Of a stretch of 64,000 nucleotides of DNA, positions 26,955 through 35,350 are shown piece by piece. Location of the stretch: the NCBI RefSeq assembly GCF_004342175.1, contig NZ_SMAO01000001.1, positions 434,001 through 498,000 on the forward strand, written 5' to 3'. Made by a program: the position numbers and the translations under genes. This DNA is from Thiobaca trueperi. Lineage in GTDB: Bacteria > Pseudomonadota > Gammaproteobacteria > Chromatiales > Chromatiaceae. The notes under the pieces are model-generated. The model saw only the letters and a list, made by a program, of their open reading frames with translations. It was not told the origin of the DNA and did not search any database. Within the stretch, counting starts at the first letter, position 1. Each line of letters starts with the position of its first letter.

Positions 26955-27146
26955 ATGTTGAGCATCCCCAAAGAACGATTGCCATGTATGGAGTTAGTGG
27001 CGATGATCAGCGGCTACCCAGCCAGCACGATTGAACAGGCCGTCTCGACTCTGCTGGAGTCCCTGGACGAGACTGAGCGCCGCGTCTTGACCGCGATTGA
27101 ATGGATCTTTCACTCTGATGTAACCGGAAAACCATCCCATGCGTAG
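26955..27146 (+). CDS. Possible small protein upstream of the LprI-like gene
   Basis: A 63-residue frame ending KPSHA overlaps the start of the next gene by eight bases. Its part MELVAMISGYPASTIEQAVS followed by TLLESLDETERRVLTAIEWI reads like a helical soluble protein, and the overlap suggests translational coupling. No clear ribosome site is seen and the start could be 26955 or 26988. I do not recognise it. Confidence 0.3.
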   Translation: MLSIPKERLPCMELVAMISGYPASTIEQAVSTLLESLDETERRVLTAIEWIFHSDVTGKPSHA

Positions 27147-27534
27147 ACTCGCTCTGTCCGTCTTGTTGCTTGGCACCTGCTTGATCACGCACGCGAGCGA
27201 TGAGCTTTACACATCGCGCTTTTCAACCTGCATGAACCAAGCGGGCGGAGTCACCGCCGAGATGCTGGACTGCATTGGGGAAGAGCTGAACACGCAGGAT
27301 GCGCGGCTCAATGGCGCTTATCAGAAGCTGAGGTCTCAGCTTTCAGCCGAACGCAAAAGGGCGCTCCAGGGTGCACAGCGTCTGTGGATTCAGTATCGCG
27401 AGGCGAACTGCGATTTCTACAACGACCCCGAGGGCGGAACGCTCCATCGCGTGATGGCCAGCGACTGCCTGTTGCGTGAAACCGCACAACGGGCCAAAGA
27501 GCTTGAAAATCTGGCTGAATATCTCAGTCAGTAG
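27139..27534 (+). CDS. LprI-like lysozyme-inhibitor-domain protein (DUF1311), exported
   Basis: The 131-residue protein has a signal peptide (LALSVLLLGTCLITHAS) and the DUF1311/LprI N-terminal domain: CMNQAGGVTAEMLDCI, EELNTQDARLNGAYQKL, LSAERKRALQGAQRLWIQYR, CDFY and MASDCLLRETAQRAKEL, with the four spaced cysteines. In Mycobacterium LprI binds lysozyme; in proteobacteria the role is untested. A second LprI-type domain lies in the protein at 38847. Confidence 0.9.
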   Translation: MRRLALSVLLLGTCLITHASDELYTSRFSTCMNQAGGVTAEMLDCIGEELNTQDARLNGAYQKLRSQLSAERKRALQGAQRLWIQYREANCDFYNDPEGGTLHRVMASDCLLRETAQRAKELENLAEYLSQ

Positions 27535-27549
27535 CTGGCAATCGGGGAC

Positions 27550-28080
27550 ATGCAACGAATCCTGACGGGATTGATCGGGCTGATGCTGGCGGGCGGCGCG
27601 CTGGCGGTGGAGGTCTACAAGTGCGCGGATCCGTTCACCGGCAATCTGACGATCTCGCAACTGCCGTGCGCGCCGGATGCCCGCCGCGAAGCGGTGAACG
27701 TGACTCGCCCGTCGGATGACGCGATCCAGGCCTCGCAGCAACTCTGGGAGGAGATCGGCGCGCAGCAGGATGTGGCCCGCCGTCAGCGCGAGCTGGCCCG
27801 GCAGGCGTTACGCGAGCAGGAACGGTTGCAGGCGGAACAGCGGGCCCTGAAGGCGCAACAGGAGGCATTGCGCGACGCCTCGCGAGCTGCGGGGCAGCCG
27901 CGTGAATTCGTCTATCCTGACCCGCGATGGACGCCCCGCCCCCCTCATCGCCAGCATCGCCCGGACGATGATCGCCACCGGCCGCCGCCTGCACCGCGCG
28001 AGTCTGAAACACGCGGCAGAGGGATCAACGGCACCGCCTGGCCGGGCCTGTCGATCAAGCCGGTGACGGGCGGGCGTTGA
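27550..28080 (+). CDS. Exported protein with DUF4124-like N-terminus and a Gln/Arg-rich coiled coil
   Basis: The 176-residue protein has a signal peptide (ILTGLIGLMLAGGALA), then VEVYKCADPFTGNLTISQLP, which resembles the short DUF4124 strand module (YKC...D...G...PC). A predicted coiled coil follows (residues about 60-115, rich in Gln, Arg and Glu), then a Pro/Arg/His-rich tail. It follows the LprI-like gene by 15 bp, so the pair may be co-transcribed. Function unknown. Confidence 0.7.
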   Translation: MQRILTGLIGLMLAGGALAVEVYKCADPFTGNLTISQLPCAPDARREAVNVTRPSDDAIQASQQLWEEIGAQQDVARRQRELARQALREQERLQAEQRALKAQQEALRDASRAAGQPREFVYPDPRWTPRPPHRQHRPDDDRHRPPPAPRESETRGRGINGTAWPGLSIKPVTGGR

Positions 28081-28184
28081 GGATGAGCGAATGCGACTCC
28101 CAACTTTGGCTGCCAATGGTTGGAGTTCGTCAACGCACACCCCAACCTGGATGGGCTAACCCTGTTGCATAAAGCAAGGTCGTG

Positions 28185-28961
28185 ATGTCACAGATGCCTA
28201 TCCGGCTCAGCTTCCTGGTGTTTGGTCTGCTCGTGCTCGCTTTAAGCGCCGGCTTCATCGGCGGCGCCCCCGTCGTGACCCAGCTCTGGCCGTGGCCGGA
28301 CGGGCGCTTGTCTTACCTCTTTGTGGCCTCGATCCTGGCGGCATTCGGCGTTGGCAGTCTGCTGATTGCCTGGACCCGGGACTGGCGATCAGCGGCGGGT
28401 GGAGGCGTGGCGCTCCTGTTCGGCTTTGGCGGTATGGCGGCAACCCTCGTGAGTCTGAGGCTGCACGGTGCGCCGGTGCCCATTGGCTATCCGCTTGGCT
28501 ATGCCCTCGTCGCGGTTCAGGGGGCGACCCTCTGGTACTGGGGGGCGACCCATCGCCACGCTGACACGCGCAAGATGCCGGCGCTCGTCCGTCTCTCCAC
28601 CTGGGTCTTTGCGATCACGCTGCTGTTGGTCGGCATCGCCTTGACGCTTCAGGCACCCACCATCTTCCCCTGGCCGCTGAACGCCAACTCATCGATTCTG
28701 TACGGTTGGCTGTTTCTCGGGCTCGCGCTGAACTACGGTTATGTCAGCCTTGGCAACCGCTGGAGCGATGCCAAGGTCTCGCTGATCGGATTTCTCGCCT
28801 ACGATCTGGTGCTGATCGTCCCCTTTCTCCAGCACTTCTCACGCGCTCGTCCGGAGCATTTGACCAGCCTGACCATCTACACGGCGGTGTTGATCTACAG
28901 CGGCGCACTCGCGGTGTATTACCTGTTCTTCGACCGGCATTGGCGATTGTGGACGCGATGA
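28185..28961 (+). CDS. Multipass membrane protein of unknown function
   Basis: The 258-residue protein has about seven hydrophobic segments, including LSFLVFGLLVLALSAGFIGG, LSYLFVASILAAFGVGSLLI, VFAITLLLVGIALTLQA, ILYGWLFLGLALNYGY, LIGFLAYDLVLIVPFL and YTAVLIYSGALAVYYLFF. The ATG at 28185 has AAGG six bases upstream. I do not recognise a named family. Confidence 0.7.
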   Translation: MSQMPIRLSFLVFGLLVLALSAGFIGGAPVVTQLWPWPDGRLSYLFVASILAAFGVGSLLIAWTRDWRSAAGGGVALLFGFGGMAATLVSLRLHGAPVPIGYPLGYALVAVQGATLWYWGATHRHADTRKMPALVRLSTWVFAITLLLVGIALTLQAPTIFPWPLNANSSILYGWLFLGLALNYGYVSLGNRWSDAKVSLIGFLAYDLVLIVPFLQHFSRARPEHLTSLTIYTAVLIYSGALAVYYLFFDRHWRLWTR

Positions 28962-29084
28962 TCACGTTCGCGTGAGTGCGCGTTCAGGGCTGCTCCAGGA
29001 GCAGATTCTGGAAGCGCACCGCCGTCCGAACCGCGATCCCGGCACTGCACCATCGTCCAGTCGCCCGGCAGATCCCGCACCAAC

Positions 29085-29315
29085 TCAATCTGGTAATAGC
29101 GTCTCGTCGCAGCGTTGATCCACCGCCGCCGCCAGACGCGCGTTGCTGACATGCGTATAGAGCTGCGTGGTCGCCAGATTGGCATGGCCCAACAGCGCCT
29201 GGATGTCGAGCAGATCGGCCCCGGCTTCGAGCAGGCGGGTGCCGTAGGTGTGCCGCAGTTTGTGCGGGGTGACACGCTTGTCGATCTGCGCCTGTTGGAC
29301 AAAGACCGCTTGCAA
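29085..29315 (-). pseudogene. Tyrosine integrase remnant (C-terminal catalytic part only)
   Basis: Only the end of a phage-type tyrosine recombinase is present: [20 protein letters not shown] (HxxR motif), [20 protein letters not shown] (His and the Tyr nucleophile) and [14 protein letters not shown]. The N-terminal arm and core-binding domains and the first catalytic Arg and Lys are missing; upstream sequence carries no recombinase motif. It is a scar of an integrated element. The flanking genes are small exported proteins. Confidence 0.7.
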
Positions 29316-29379
29316 AAAGGTCGGCCGGCTGAGTAAGGTTAGGTCCGATCACTGATCCAATCCCACCCCGGAGTGAACC

Positions 29380-29613
29380 ATGAACCGCTATCTTGCCCTG
29401 ACCGCACTTGCACTCCCGCTGACTCTCGTCGCCCTGCCCGCCAGTGCGGTGGTGTATTGCAAAGCCGTGGGGGTGCCGAAAGGCTGCGTGGTCGCGCCCG
29501 TTCGCGTGGCACCAGTGGTCGTTGCGCCTGTGGCCCCAGCGGCGCGGGCGATCGCCGCCCCGAAACCCGGCAACTGGAACGGCGGCGTGAATCGCCTCGG
29601 CGTCAGACGCTGA
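29380..29613 (+). CDS. Small exported Val/Ala/Pro-rich protein
   Basis: A 77-residue protein with a clear signal peptide (YLALTALALPLTLVALPASA), then VVYCKAVGVPKGCVV (two cysteines), a Val-Ala-Pro run and the C-terminal GGVNRLGVRR. It resembles short exported hypothetical proteins seen in proteobacteria that share the YC..VGVP.GC core. Start at 29380. Function unknown. Confidence 0.68.
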   Translation: MNRYLALTALALPLTLVALPASAVVYCKAVGVPKGCVVAPVRVAPVVVAPVAPAARAIAAPKPGNWNGGVNRLGVRR

Positions 29614-29705
29614 ACCCTTGTCGTCACGCTCCAAAACGTCGGGGAACGGTCATCACCTCACGCTTGACCGTTTTTCATTCACCTGTTGTGCGTGCGTATC
29701 TGTTT

Positions 29706-29993
29706 ATGAACAAACCACTGCTGCGGACGGTCCTGCTGTTCTGTGCCTTGAGCGCCCCGATCAATTTCGCGCAGGCCGCGCTGATGCGTAACATTTTTGA
29801 ATCCTGCGCGTTTGGGGCTGGTGCACTGGCCAGCACCACCTATCTGGGACTGACTCCGGCCCTCAGTTCCGGCGTACTGACGCTTCCCGCCACGGAGGTG
29901 ATTGCCGCCAATGCCATGATCGGTTGCGGGGTCGGCGCGGTGGGCGCCACAGCGGCGACCCTGACCGGCTGGATTTACGACAGTCTCTTTTAA
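29706..29993 (+). CDS. Small exported or membrane protein whose stop codon lies in a repeat
   Basis: The 95-residue protein has a signal peptide (LLRTVLLFCALSAPINFAQA) followed by Gly/Ala-rich hydrophobic segments (CAFGAGALASTTYLGLTP and MIGCGVGAVGATAATLTGWI). The reading frame ends TCTTTTTAA, and that TAA is the first part of the TTAAACCGCG end of the element at 29989. The original C-terminus may therefore have been altered by the insertion. Function unknown. Confidence 0.62.
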   Translation: MNKPLLRTVLLFCALSAPINFAQAALMRNIFESCAFGAGALASTTYLGLTPALSSGVLTLPATEVIAANAMIGCGVGAVGATAATLTGWIYDSLF

Positions 29994-30183
29994 ACCGCGC
30001 CCAGCACGGTATGCGATCTTTGCGGACCGGGTCGGCTCTTGCAGACTCAAGGATTATCGGAGCTGGCGCGGTTTAAGACATTCAATAATATGAAATTTTA
30101 AACCGCGTCTCCACTGATGTCGTTGACTTCCCCAGAGCTAAACACAAATTGAAAATTACGCATATCGCACTGGACGCGGTTTA
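29989..30183 (-). mobile_element. TTAA-bounded paired-palindrome element, complete copy 2 (inverted)
   Basis: In this orientation unit B comes first (29989-30076, TTAAACCGCGCCCAGC to AGCTGGCGCGGTTTAA), then an AT-rich spacer, then unit A (30097-30183) ending CACTGGACGCGGTTTAG. Read on the minus strand, unit A contains AATTTTCAATTTGTGTTTAG, the block shared with copies at 51929 and 54978. The left end supplies the stop codon of the gene at 29706. Confidence 0.85.
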
Positions 30184-30346
30184 GTTCAAGCGGTCAGCGC
30201 CACGGGGGGACGGCATCTGCTGGCGGATCTTGCCATCCAGCATGGCGACAGACTCATCTGCGCGCCGCCCGCGTCTGGCGTCCGGCCTGCTTCACCTCGT
30301 CCGGGTTCCGCTATGGCCATTTATAATTCAGATACTTGACTCATCT

Positions 30347-30982
30347 TCAGGTATCACGTGTGGGGCGCGCCCGAAAGCGCGGCAGGCCGATGTCCCAGCG
30401 GATCGCGATCAGCCGCAGCACAAAGATGCCGATTCCGGCGGCAATGGCGGCATGATTGGCATCGATTCCCCACGCCGCGAGGCCGAGAAAGGCGAGCGCG
30501 CCAAGCCACGCCGCTGTGGCATAAAGCGGCCCCTGAAAGACCAGCGGCTCTTCGTTGCACAGCACGTCGCGCAGAATGCCGCCCACGACACCTGTGATGA
30601 CCCCCATAAAGCTCGCGACCAGCCACGGCGCGCCCGAAAGCAGCGCGAGTTTGGTGCCACTGATGGTAAAGAGCGCGAGTCCTGCCGCATCGGGGATCAG
30701 AAAGAGCCGCACCGGCAGAATGAAGAGGCGGGCGAGGAAAAAGGTGAGCAGGGCGGCGATGAGCGCCGCGATCAGATAGGTCTGATCGGCGACCCAGAAC
30801 ACCGGTCGATCGAGCAGCACATCCCGCAGCGAGCCGCCCCCGAGCGAAGCGGCCAGCGCGACCACTACCATCCCAAACAGATCGAACGGCTTGCGCCCCG
30901 CTTCCAGCACCCCGGCGGCGGCCATCGTCGCGACCGCACCCAGGCCGATGACGTACAGCAGAGAATCGACTGGCAGATCCAT
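30347..30982 (-). CDS. TRIC cation channel family protein (YadS/UPF0126)
   Basis: The 211-residue membrane protein has the two-fold repeat of bacterial TRIC proteins: AVATMAAAGVLEAGRKPFDLFG with MVVVALAASLGGGSLRDVLL, and later ALFTISGTKLALLSG with MGVITGVVGGILRDVLCNEE. The paired GGG.LRD(V/I) motifs are diagnostic and line the pore. Seven membrane segments are predicted. Bacterial TRIC proteins conduct K+ and Na+ as trimers; the physiological role is unclear. Confidence 0.93.
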   Translation of the reverse strand: MDLPVDSLLYVIGLGAVATMAAAGVLEAGRKPFDLFGMVVVALAASLGGGSLRDVLLDRPVFWVADQTYLIAALIAALLTFFLARLFILPVRLFLIPDAAGLALFTISGTKLALLSGAPWLVASFMGVITGVVGGILRDVLCNEEPLVFQGPLYATAAWLGALAFLGLAAWGIDANHAAIAAGIGIFVLRLIAIRWDIGLPRFRARPTRDT

Positions 30983-31050
30983 GATGTGGCCCTGTCTGCG
31001 TCAAGGAGAGCAGCGATGATCGATCAAATAGATAGATAGCTTAAAGATAG

Positions 31051-31230
31051 CTATCTATCCAGCTCGAAATGGGTACTGATCAGCCGCTCGACAATTTCAG
31101 TCTCGGTCACACGCCGTCCGCTCGCGGCGCTTTCCTGAGCGGCTCCGAGCTTCAAGGCATTGGCAATGTCCCAGCGCAGACGAAACAGCTTCTGTTTTGC
31201 CGGCGAAGCAGGAGGAATCGATGGTGCAAC
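31051..31230 (-). pseudogene. 5'-truncated ribbon-helix-helix protein remnant
   Basis: The reverse strand reads SPAKQKLFRLRWDIANALKL and GAAQESAASGRRVTETEIVE followed by RLISTHFELDR and a stop at 31051, a pattern typical of a small ribbon-helix-helix/plasmid-type DNA-binding protein. No start codon exists nearby: the frame runs upstream into antisense of the porin gene. The 5' end seems to have been lost when the porin gene or its leader became joined here. Confidence 0.45.
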
Positions 31231-32483
31231 AGGGTGATTTGGACCGCTGGTTTGACGTGGGCCGGGCGACCTTAAAAGGGCTGGCGCTAGCGGCCTATCG
31301 TCTCTTGATCGATCATCGCCGCTGCATGCTTCCCACGGGGATCCTGGCGCTGCTGCTGTCGAGTAGCCCGCAAGCGCAGATACTGGAATCGGCGCGCTTC
31401 GGATCGCTCGACGCGGACGTCGGCGCGCTGTCGATCCTGCACCAATACGACGGCGCGACCGACAAGGGACTTGGCGCCGCCTTCCTGCAACTGCGCTACC
31501 GCAGTCCGGAACTGGCCGGCGCACGGCTCGGTGCCTGGTGGCTCGGGCTGCGCCAGTTGGGAGAGTCGCACCCAGGAGATTATGACGCGCTGTGTGAAAC
31601 CAGTCAGGCGCTGCGCGAGCTGCATGTGACGTTACCCCTGCCTGGATCCCTTAAGTCGTCACGGCTGCAAATCGGTCGTTTTGACATGCGCTCGACCGCC
31701 ATGGATGGCAATTCGCACCAGGGTATCGCGTGGCAATTCGAGTCGGATACCGATCTGCGACTGGAGGTTGGCCTGATTGATCGCTGGGCCAAGTACAATC
31801 GCATCCACCTGAACTTCCAGGGTCTGACCGAATGGGGCGACGTCAGCGATGTGCATCCACAGGCCGGCGATCAATTCTGGTTCACGCAACTGCGTATCCC
31901 GTTCGGAGAGACCGGGATGGTCGAGCCCTTCCTGCGTTATCAGGATCGGGTCATGCTGGTCAGCGGCCTGAACTGGGATCTCGGCAGGTCGATGCCTGCC
32001 GGAGCGCGGATCGGCCTCGACGGTACGCTGGCCCACTATGGCAATCGCTGGCCGCGCGCGCTCAAGCCCGACTATCAGGACGTCTTCTCCTGGCTGGTGC
32101 ATGGTTATCGGCAATTCGGTTCGCTGCGGGTCGGGATCGGCTGGCATGGCGTGAATGACCGGCGCGGGAATCTCGGTGCCGGTCTCTTTTACTGGATCGA
32201 CCCGCTGATGGTCGATGAGACCATTCCATACGATGATCGCAACGCGGCCCAATTGTTCTATGCGGACGCCAAGCTCAAGCGCGACCGATTGGATCTGACG
32301 CTGCGTTATGGGTACGGCGTCAATCGCGCTATCGACCTGGATTCACACGAAATCGACATCCTGACCTACTATAACCTGACCCCGTCCTTAACTTGGGGCT
32401 GGCTGGTGTCGATCAATGTTTACTCTGGGGATCTGTTGCCGGATTACACCCGGATCGGCACCCTGCTGAGTTACGCCTTCTGA
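31221..32483 (+). CDS. Outer-membrane beta-barrel protein, OprD/porin-like
   Basis: The protein (420 residues) has a late hydrophobic signal (MLPTGILALLLSSSPQAQ at residues 36-53) followed by alternating aromatic-polar strands typical of a porin: RFDMRSTAMDGNSHQGIAWQ, LRLEVGLIDRWAKYNRIHLN, FWFTQLRIPFGETGMVEPFL, and the C-terminal strand GTLLSYAF ending in Phe, the outer-membrane signature. The pattern recalls OprD-family porins. A very strong AGGAGGA precedes the ATG at 31221, but the 35 residues before the signal are odd; the ATG at 31326 would give a conventional precursor. Confidence 0.72.
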   Translation: MVQQGDLDRWFDVGRATLKGLALAAYRLLIDHRRCMLPTGILALLLSSSPQAQILESARFGSLDADVGALSILHQYDGATDKGLGAAFLQLRYRSPELAGARLGAWWLGLRQLGESHPGDYDALCETSQALRELHVTLPLPGSLKSSRLQIGRFDMRSTAMDGNSHQGIAWQFESDTDLRLEVGLIDRWAKYNRIHLNFQGLTEWGDVSDVHPQAGDQFWFTQLRIPFGETGMVEPFLRYQDRVMLVSGLNWDLGRSMPAGARIGLDGTLAHYGNRWPRALKPDYQDVFSWLVHGYRQFGSLRVGIGWHGVNDRRGNLGAGLFYWIDPLMVDETIPYDDRNAAQLFYADAKLKRDRLDLTLRYGYGVNRAIDLDSHEIDILTYYNLTPSLTWGWLVSINVYSGDLLPDYTRIGTLLSYAF

Positions 32484-32906
32484 GCCGGCCCTGTTCAAGG
32501 CCATAAATCAGTGGGGTGAGCTGGTCAGCCTGGCGGATGATCGTGAAGCGATCAAGGCCACCCGCAAGCGTCTGCGTCGCGCGGCCGTGCGTGCGCTCAC
32601 GATCTGGCGCGAACAGCCCGGCCATGTCGGTTGGCGCGACGCGGATCGATCTCCACGGACAATCGGCGGGAAGGGTCAAATACACAGAGCCAACAGTTCA
32701 GGTCGCGTGAGTCCGGCCAGGTGGCGGGCGGCGCTGGCGTTGAGCAAACCGCCGTGACAGGCTGTGCGCAATCCAGTAGAAAGCTGTTCCCGATGTTGCG
32801 GATCGAGCCTCGCCAAACCGCAACGCAGATCATGCGACGATGGTTCAGGATGCGTTTCTCTGCTTTGCATGCCCGGATCCTCCTTCGACATTGCGCAATC
32901 TGCTGA
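32484..32906. other. Gap without a convincing gene
   Basis: A frame from about 32491 reads LFKAINQWGELVSLADDREA then IKATRKRLRRAAVRALTIWR, which looks protein-like but has no start codon and degrades after about 50 residues; it may be a remnant of a lost gene. No hairpin, tRNA or repeat was recognised elsewhere in this stretch. Confidence 0.4.
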
Positions 32907-34292
32907 TTAGTTGATCAGCCTGACACGAAACGCGCGTCCCTTCAGCCTGCCGACGGACAGCTTCTTCAGCGCCGCCCCCACGCTCGCTCGGTTGACCGCC
33001 ACATAGGCCCACTGGTCGGCAATCTGGATCTTTCCCACTTGGTCACCGCGAAGACCACCCGGCCCCGTCAACGCGCCCAGGATATCTCCCGGACGAACCT
33101 TTTGCTTCTTGCCGCCATCGATCTGAATGGTGGCCATCGGCGGCACCATCGGGCGGCGTTCCAGCAAGTCGAGTGACGGCAATGCCTCGCTGTCCAGGAT
33201 GGGATCCACCGTGGTGTCCAATGAGGCAACGCGATGCGCCTCCCCTTCATCGTAGAGAGAAAAGGCCGCCCCCTTGCTGCCGGCACGCCCGGTACGACCA
33301 ACGCGATGGGTATGCACCTCCGCCTCCAGTGCAATCCGATAGTTGATCACCGCATCGAGTGAGTCGATGTCCAAACCACGGGCCGCCACATCGGTGGCCA
33401 CCAGCACCGAGATGCTCTTATTGGAGAACCGCGCCAGAACCTCATCCCGCTCCCGTTGCTCCAGGTCACCGTGCAGCGCAAGGACGCTAAAACCACTGTC
33501 CTGCAACCCCTGAGCCACGTGTCGCGTGTCGACCTTGGTATTGCAAAACACCAGGGTCGACACCGGTTGGTGCTGCAACAGCAAGAGGCATAGCGCGCGT
33601 TGCCGCTCTCGATCGTCGGTCACGCGATAGAAGTGCTGGGCGATACTGCGATTGTCGTGGGTGGACGCCACTTGGGCCATGACCGGTTCAGTCAGGATCC
33701 GCCGAGCGATGGCCTGGATCCGACTGGGGTAGGTGGCGCTGAACAGCAGTGTTTGGCGTTTCTTCGGTATCCGGTCGATGATCGCATCCAGCGCCTTTTC
33801 GAAGCCCATCTCAAGCATCCGATCCGCCTCGTCGAGCACCAGCATGGTCATTTCATCCAACCGCAGCGTGCCGCGCTCCAGATGATCCTCGATCCGGCCC
33901 GGGGTTCCCACCACGATATGGGCACCGTGTTCCAGTGAGTCGATCTGAGGGCCAACGGCAACCCCGCCGCAGAGTGTCAGCACCTTGATGTTGTGCCTCC
34001 GGCGTCCCAGTGCGCGGATCTCCTGGGCCACCTGATCGGCAAGCTCACGGGTGGGACAGAGAACGAGAGACTGGACCCGAAAGCGTCCGACATCGAGCCG
34101 CTCCAGGAGACCGAGCCCAAACGCAGCGGTCTTCCCCGAACCGGTCTTTCCTTGTGCGATGACATCCCGTCCCGCCAGGATATCTGGACAACTCAGTGCC
34201 TGGATGGGGGTCATGGTGTGATAGCCGAGCGAGGACAGATTCTCCAGCAGATCCGGGCTGAGGTTGAGCGAGGTGAAGGACGTCTTGGTCAA
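32907..34292 (-). CDS. dbpA: ATP-dependent RNA helicase DbpA
   Basis: DbpA is a DEAD-box helicase acting on 23S rRNA hairpin 92 during large-subunit assembly. The 461-residue protein has the Q motif (MTPIQ), AQGKTGSGKTAAFGLGLL, PTRELADQV, GTPGR, VLDEADRMLEMGF, SATYP, ARGLDI and HRVGRTGRAG. The C-terminal RNA-binding domain, which distinguishes DbpA, follows from about residue 385 (KQKVRPGDILGALTGPGGL, VGKIQIADQWAYVAV). It starts within the stop of the DUF1456 gene. Confidence 0.95.
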   Translation of the reverse strand: MTKTSFTSLNLSPDLLENLSSLGYHTMTPIQALSCPDILAGRDVIAQGKTGSGKTAAFGLGLLERLDVGRFRVQSLVLCPTRELADQVAQEIRALGRRRHNIKVLTLCGGVAVGPQIDSLEHGAHIVVGTPGRIEDHLERGTLRLDEMTMLVLDEADRMLEMGFEKALDAIIDRIPKKRQTLLFSATYPSRIQAIARRILTEPVMAQVASTHDNRSIAQHFYRVTDDRERQRALCLLLLQHQPVSTLVFCNTKVDTRHVAQGLQDSGFSVLALHGDLEQRERDEVLARFSNKSISVLVATDVAARGLDIDSLDAVINYRIALEAEVHTHRVGRTGRAGSKGAAFSLYDEGEAHRVASLDTTVDPILDSEALPSLDLLERRPMVPPMATIQIDGGKKQKVRPGDILGALTGPGGLRGDQVGKIQIADQWAYVAVNRASVGAALKKLSVGRLKGRAFRVRLIN

Positions 34293-34795
34293 GAGGGTTG
34301 TCCCGCCGTGGCGCTGGAGTCGTCCTGTTGCGTGCGACCATCGCGGTACTCCAACTGCACGCCGCTGAGAAAGTTTCGCAGAATTTGATCTTTACATTGG
34401 CGGTAGTGCTTATGATCCGGTTTGCGAAAGAACGCACTCAACTCATGCTTGCTGATGTGAACATCGCTTGCTGCCAGGAGACGCAGGATATCGTCCGCCT
34501 CCAGACCCAACGCGATCTTGAGCTTCCTGAAGATGATGTTGTTGTTCAATGATTTCTCCGGCTTGGGCTGTTCACCGTCTTTCCTGCCCCGTCGCTCATT
34601 GATCAAGCCGTTGAGGAAGATCGCCAATTGGTGATCGCTACATTCCTCGAACTCCGGATCATCGTCTTTCTTCAACCAATTGCTGACTTGCGGGCGCGTC
34701 ACCTGACTGTCCGCCGCAGCAAACACCGCAATCATCTTGAGATCATCGAAATCGAATGTGTATCGAAGACGGCGCAGGACATCGTTGTTGGTCAT
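34289..34795 (-). CDS. yehS: DUF1456 family protein (YehS-like)
   Basis: The 168-residue protein begins MTNNDVLRRLRYTFDFDD and contains two DUF1456 repeats: NDVLRRLRYTF...VSNWLKKDDDPEFEECSD and NNIIFRKLKIALGLEADDIL followed by LLAASDVHISKHELSAFFRK. The family is conserved in gammaproteobacteria with no established function. A four-base overlap (ATGA) with dbpA shows co-translation, hinting at a link to RNA metabolism. The ATG at 34795 fits the family start. Confidence 0.92.
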   Translation of the reverse strand: MTNNDVLRRLRYTFDFDDLKMIAVFAAADSQVTRPQVSNWLKKDDDPEFEECSDHQLAIFLNGLINERRGRKDGEQPKPEKSLNNNIIFRKLKIALGLEADDILRLLAASDVHISKHELSAFFRKPDHKHYRQCKDQILRNFLSGVQLEYRDGRTQQDDSSATAGQPS

Positions 34796-34882
34796 ACAAG
34801 GGCTCAATGGTTAAATAAATAAAGCAAGGCCATCCCCCGGCCATACCAGGCGGAAGCGGCATCTGTCGGATCGTCTCGCCCA

Positions 34883-35104
34883 TCAGCAGAATTCGCCGCG
34901 CCAGCACCCGCTCGGCCTGATCCGGTTCCTCATAGGCGAAGCCGCATTTGCCGCTTCCAGTGCATCGATCAGTGTGATGCTCTCGTCGCGCGTGAGACGG
35001 CCATTCTCCCGCATCCGCAGCTCAAGCGCCTGTACGCGCTCCAGGTTGCGGTGATTGCGCTCACGCAAAGCGGCGCGGATGCACTCAAGATCCATTGTCG
35101 CCAT
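34883..35104 (-). pseudogene. Small helical protein gene, possibly frameshifted
   Basis: The frame reads MATMDLECIRAALRERNHRN and LERVQALELRMRENGRLTRD, then ESITLIDALEAANAAS before a low-quality tail. The +1 frame just beyond (from about 34945 down to 34850) reads FAYEEPDQAERVLARRILLM then GETIRQMPLPPG, which looks like real protein continuing the helix pattern. A single-base shift near 34950 would join them. I do not recognise the family, and an intact 73-residue protein is also possible. Confidence 0.35.
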
Positions 35105-35350
35105 TGCTCCAGACTCCCCGCCCCGCCTGCTGCGCCCGTTCCTGCGCCGTAAGGAACCGCGTCTCAGGTCAGGATCGGGGAACTGTCGCCCACCCGCCCT
35201 CGACCAGCGCGAGGTTCAGGCTCTGGCCGGCCTGGAGCGACTGAGCCGTGCCATTGTGATCATGCTCACGCGGACCGATTTTCCTGAACTCGCGTGCGCT
35301 GCGCTTCGCGACACCTCGATGCATCCCACCATCTTCCACCGGAGAGACCC

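Noticed and set aside
28984-29634. tRNA gene as the attachment site of the integrase remnant
   Set aside because: No cloverleaf or T-loop consensus was recognised next to either integrase remnant.
30184-30346. Possible coding remnant between the inverted element and the TRIC gene
   Set aside because: A short frame (GGRHLLADLAIQHGDRLIC) looks protein-like but lacks a start, extends under 50 residues and matches nothing I can name.
32491-32740. A protein-like frame after the porin gene
   Set aside because: There is no start codon and no recognised family; treated as a possible remnant within the gap entry.
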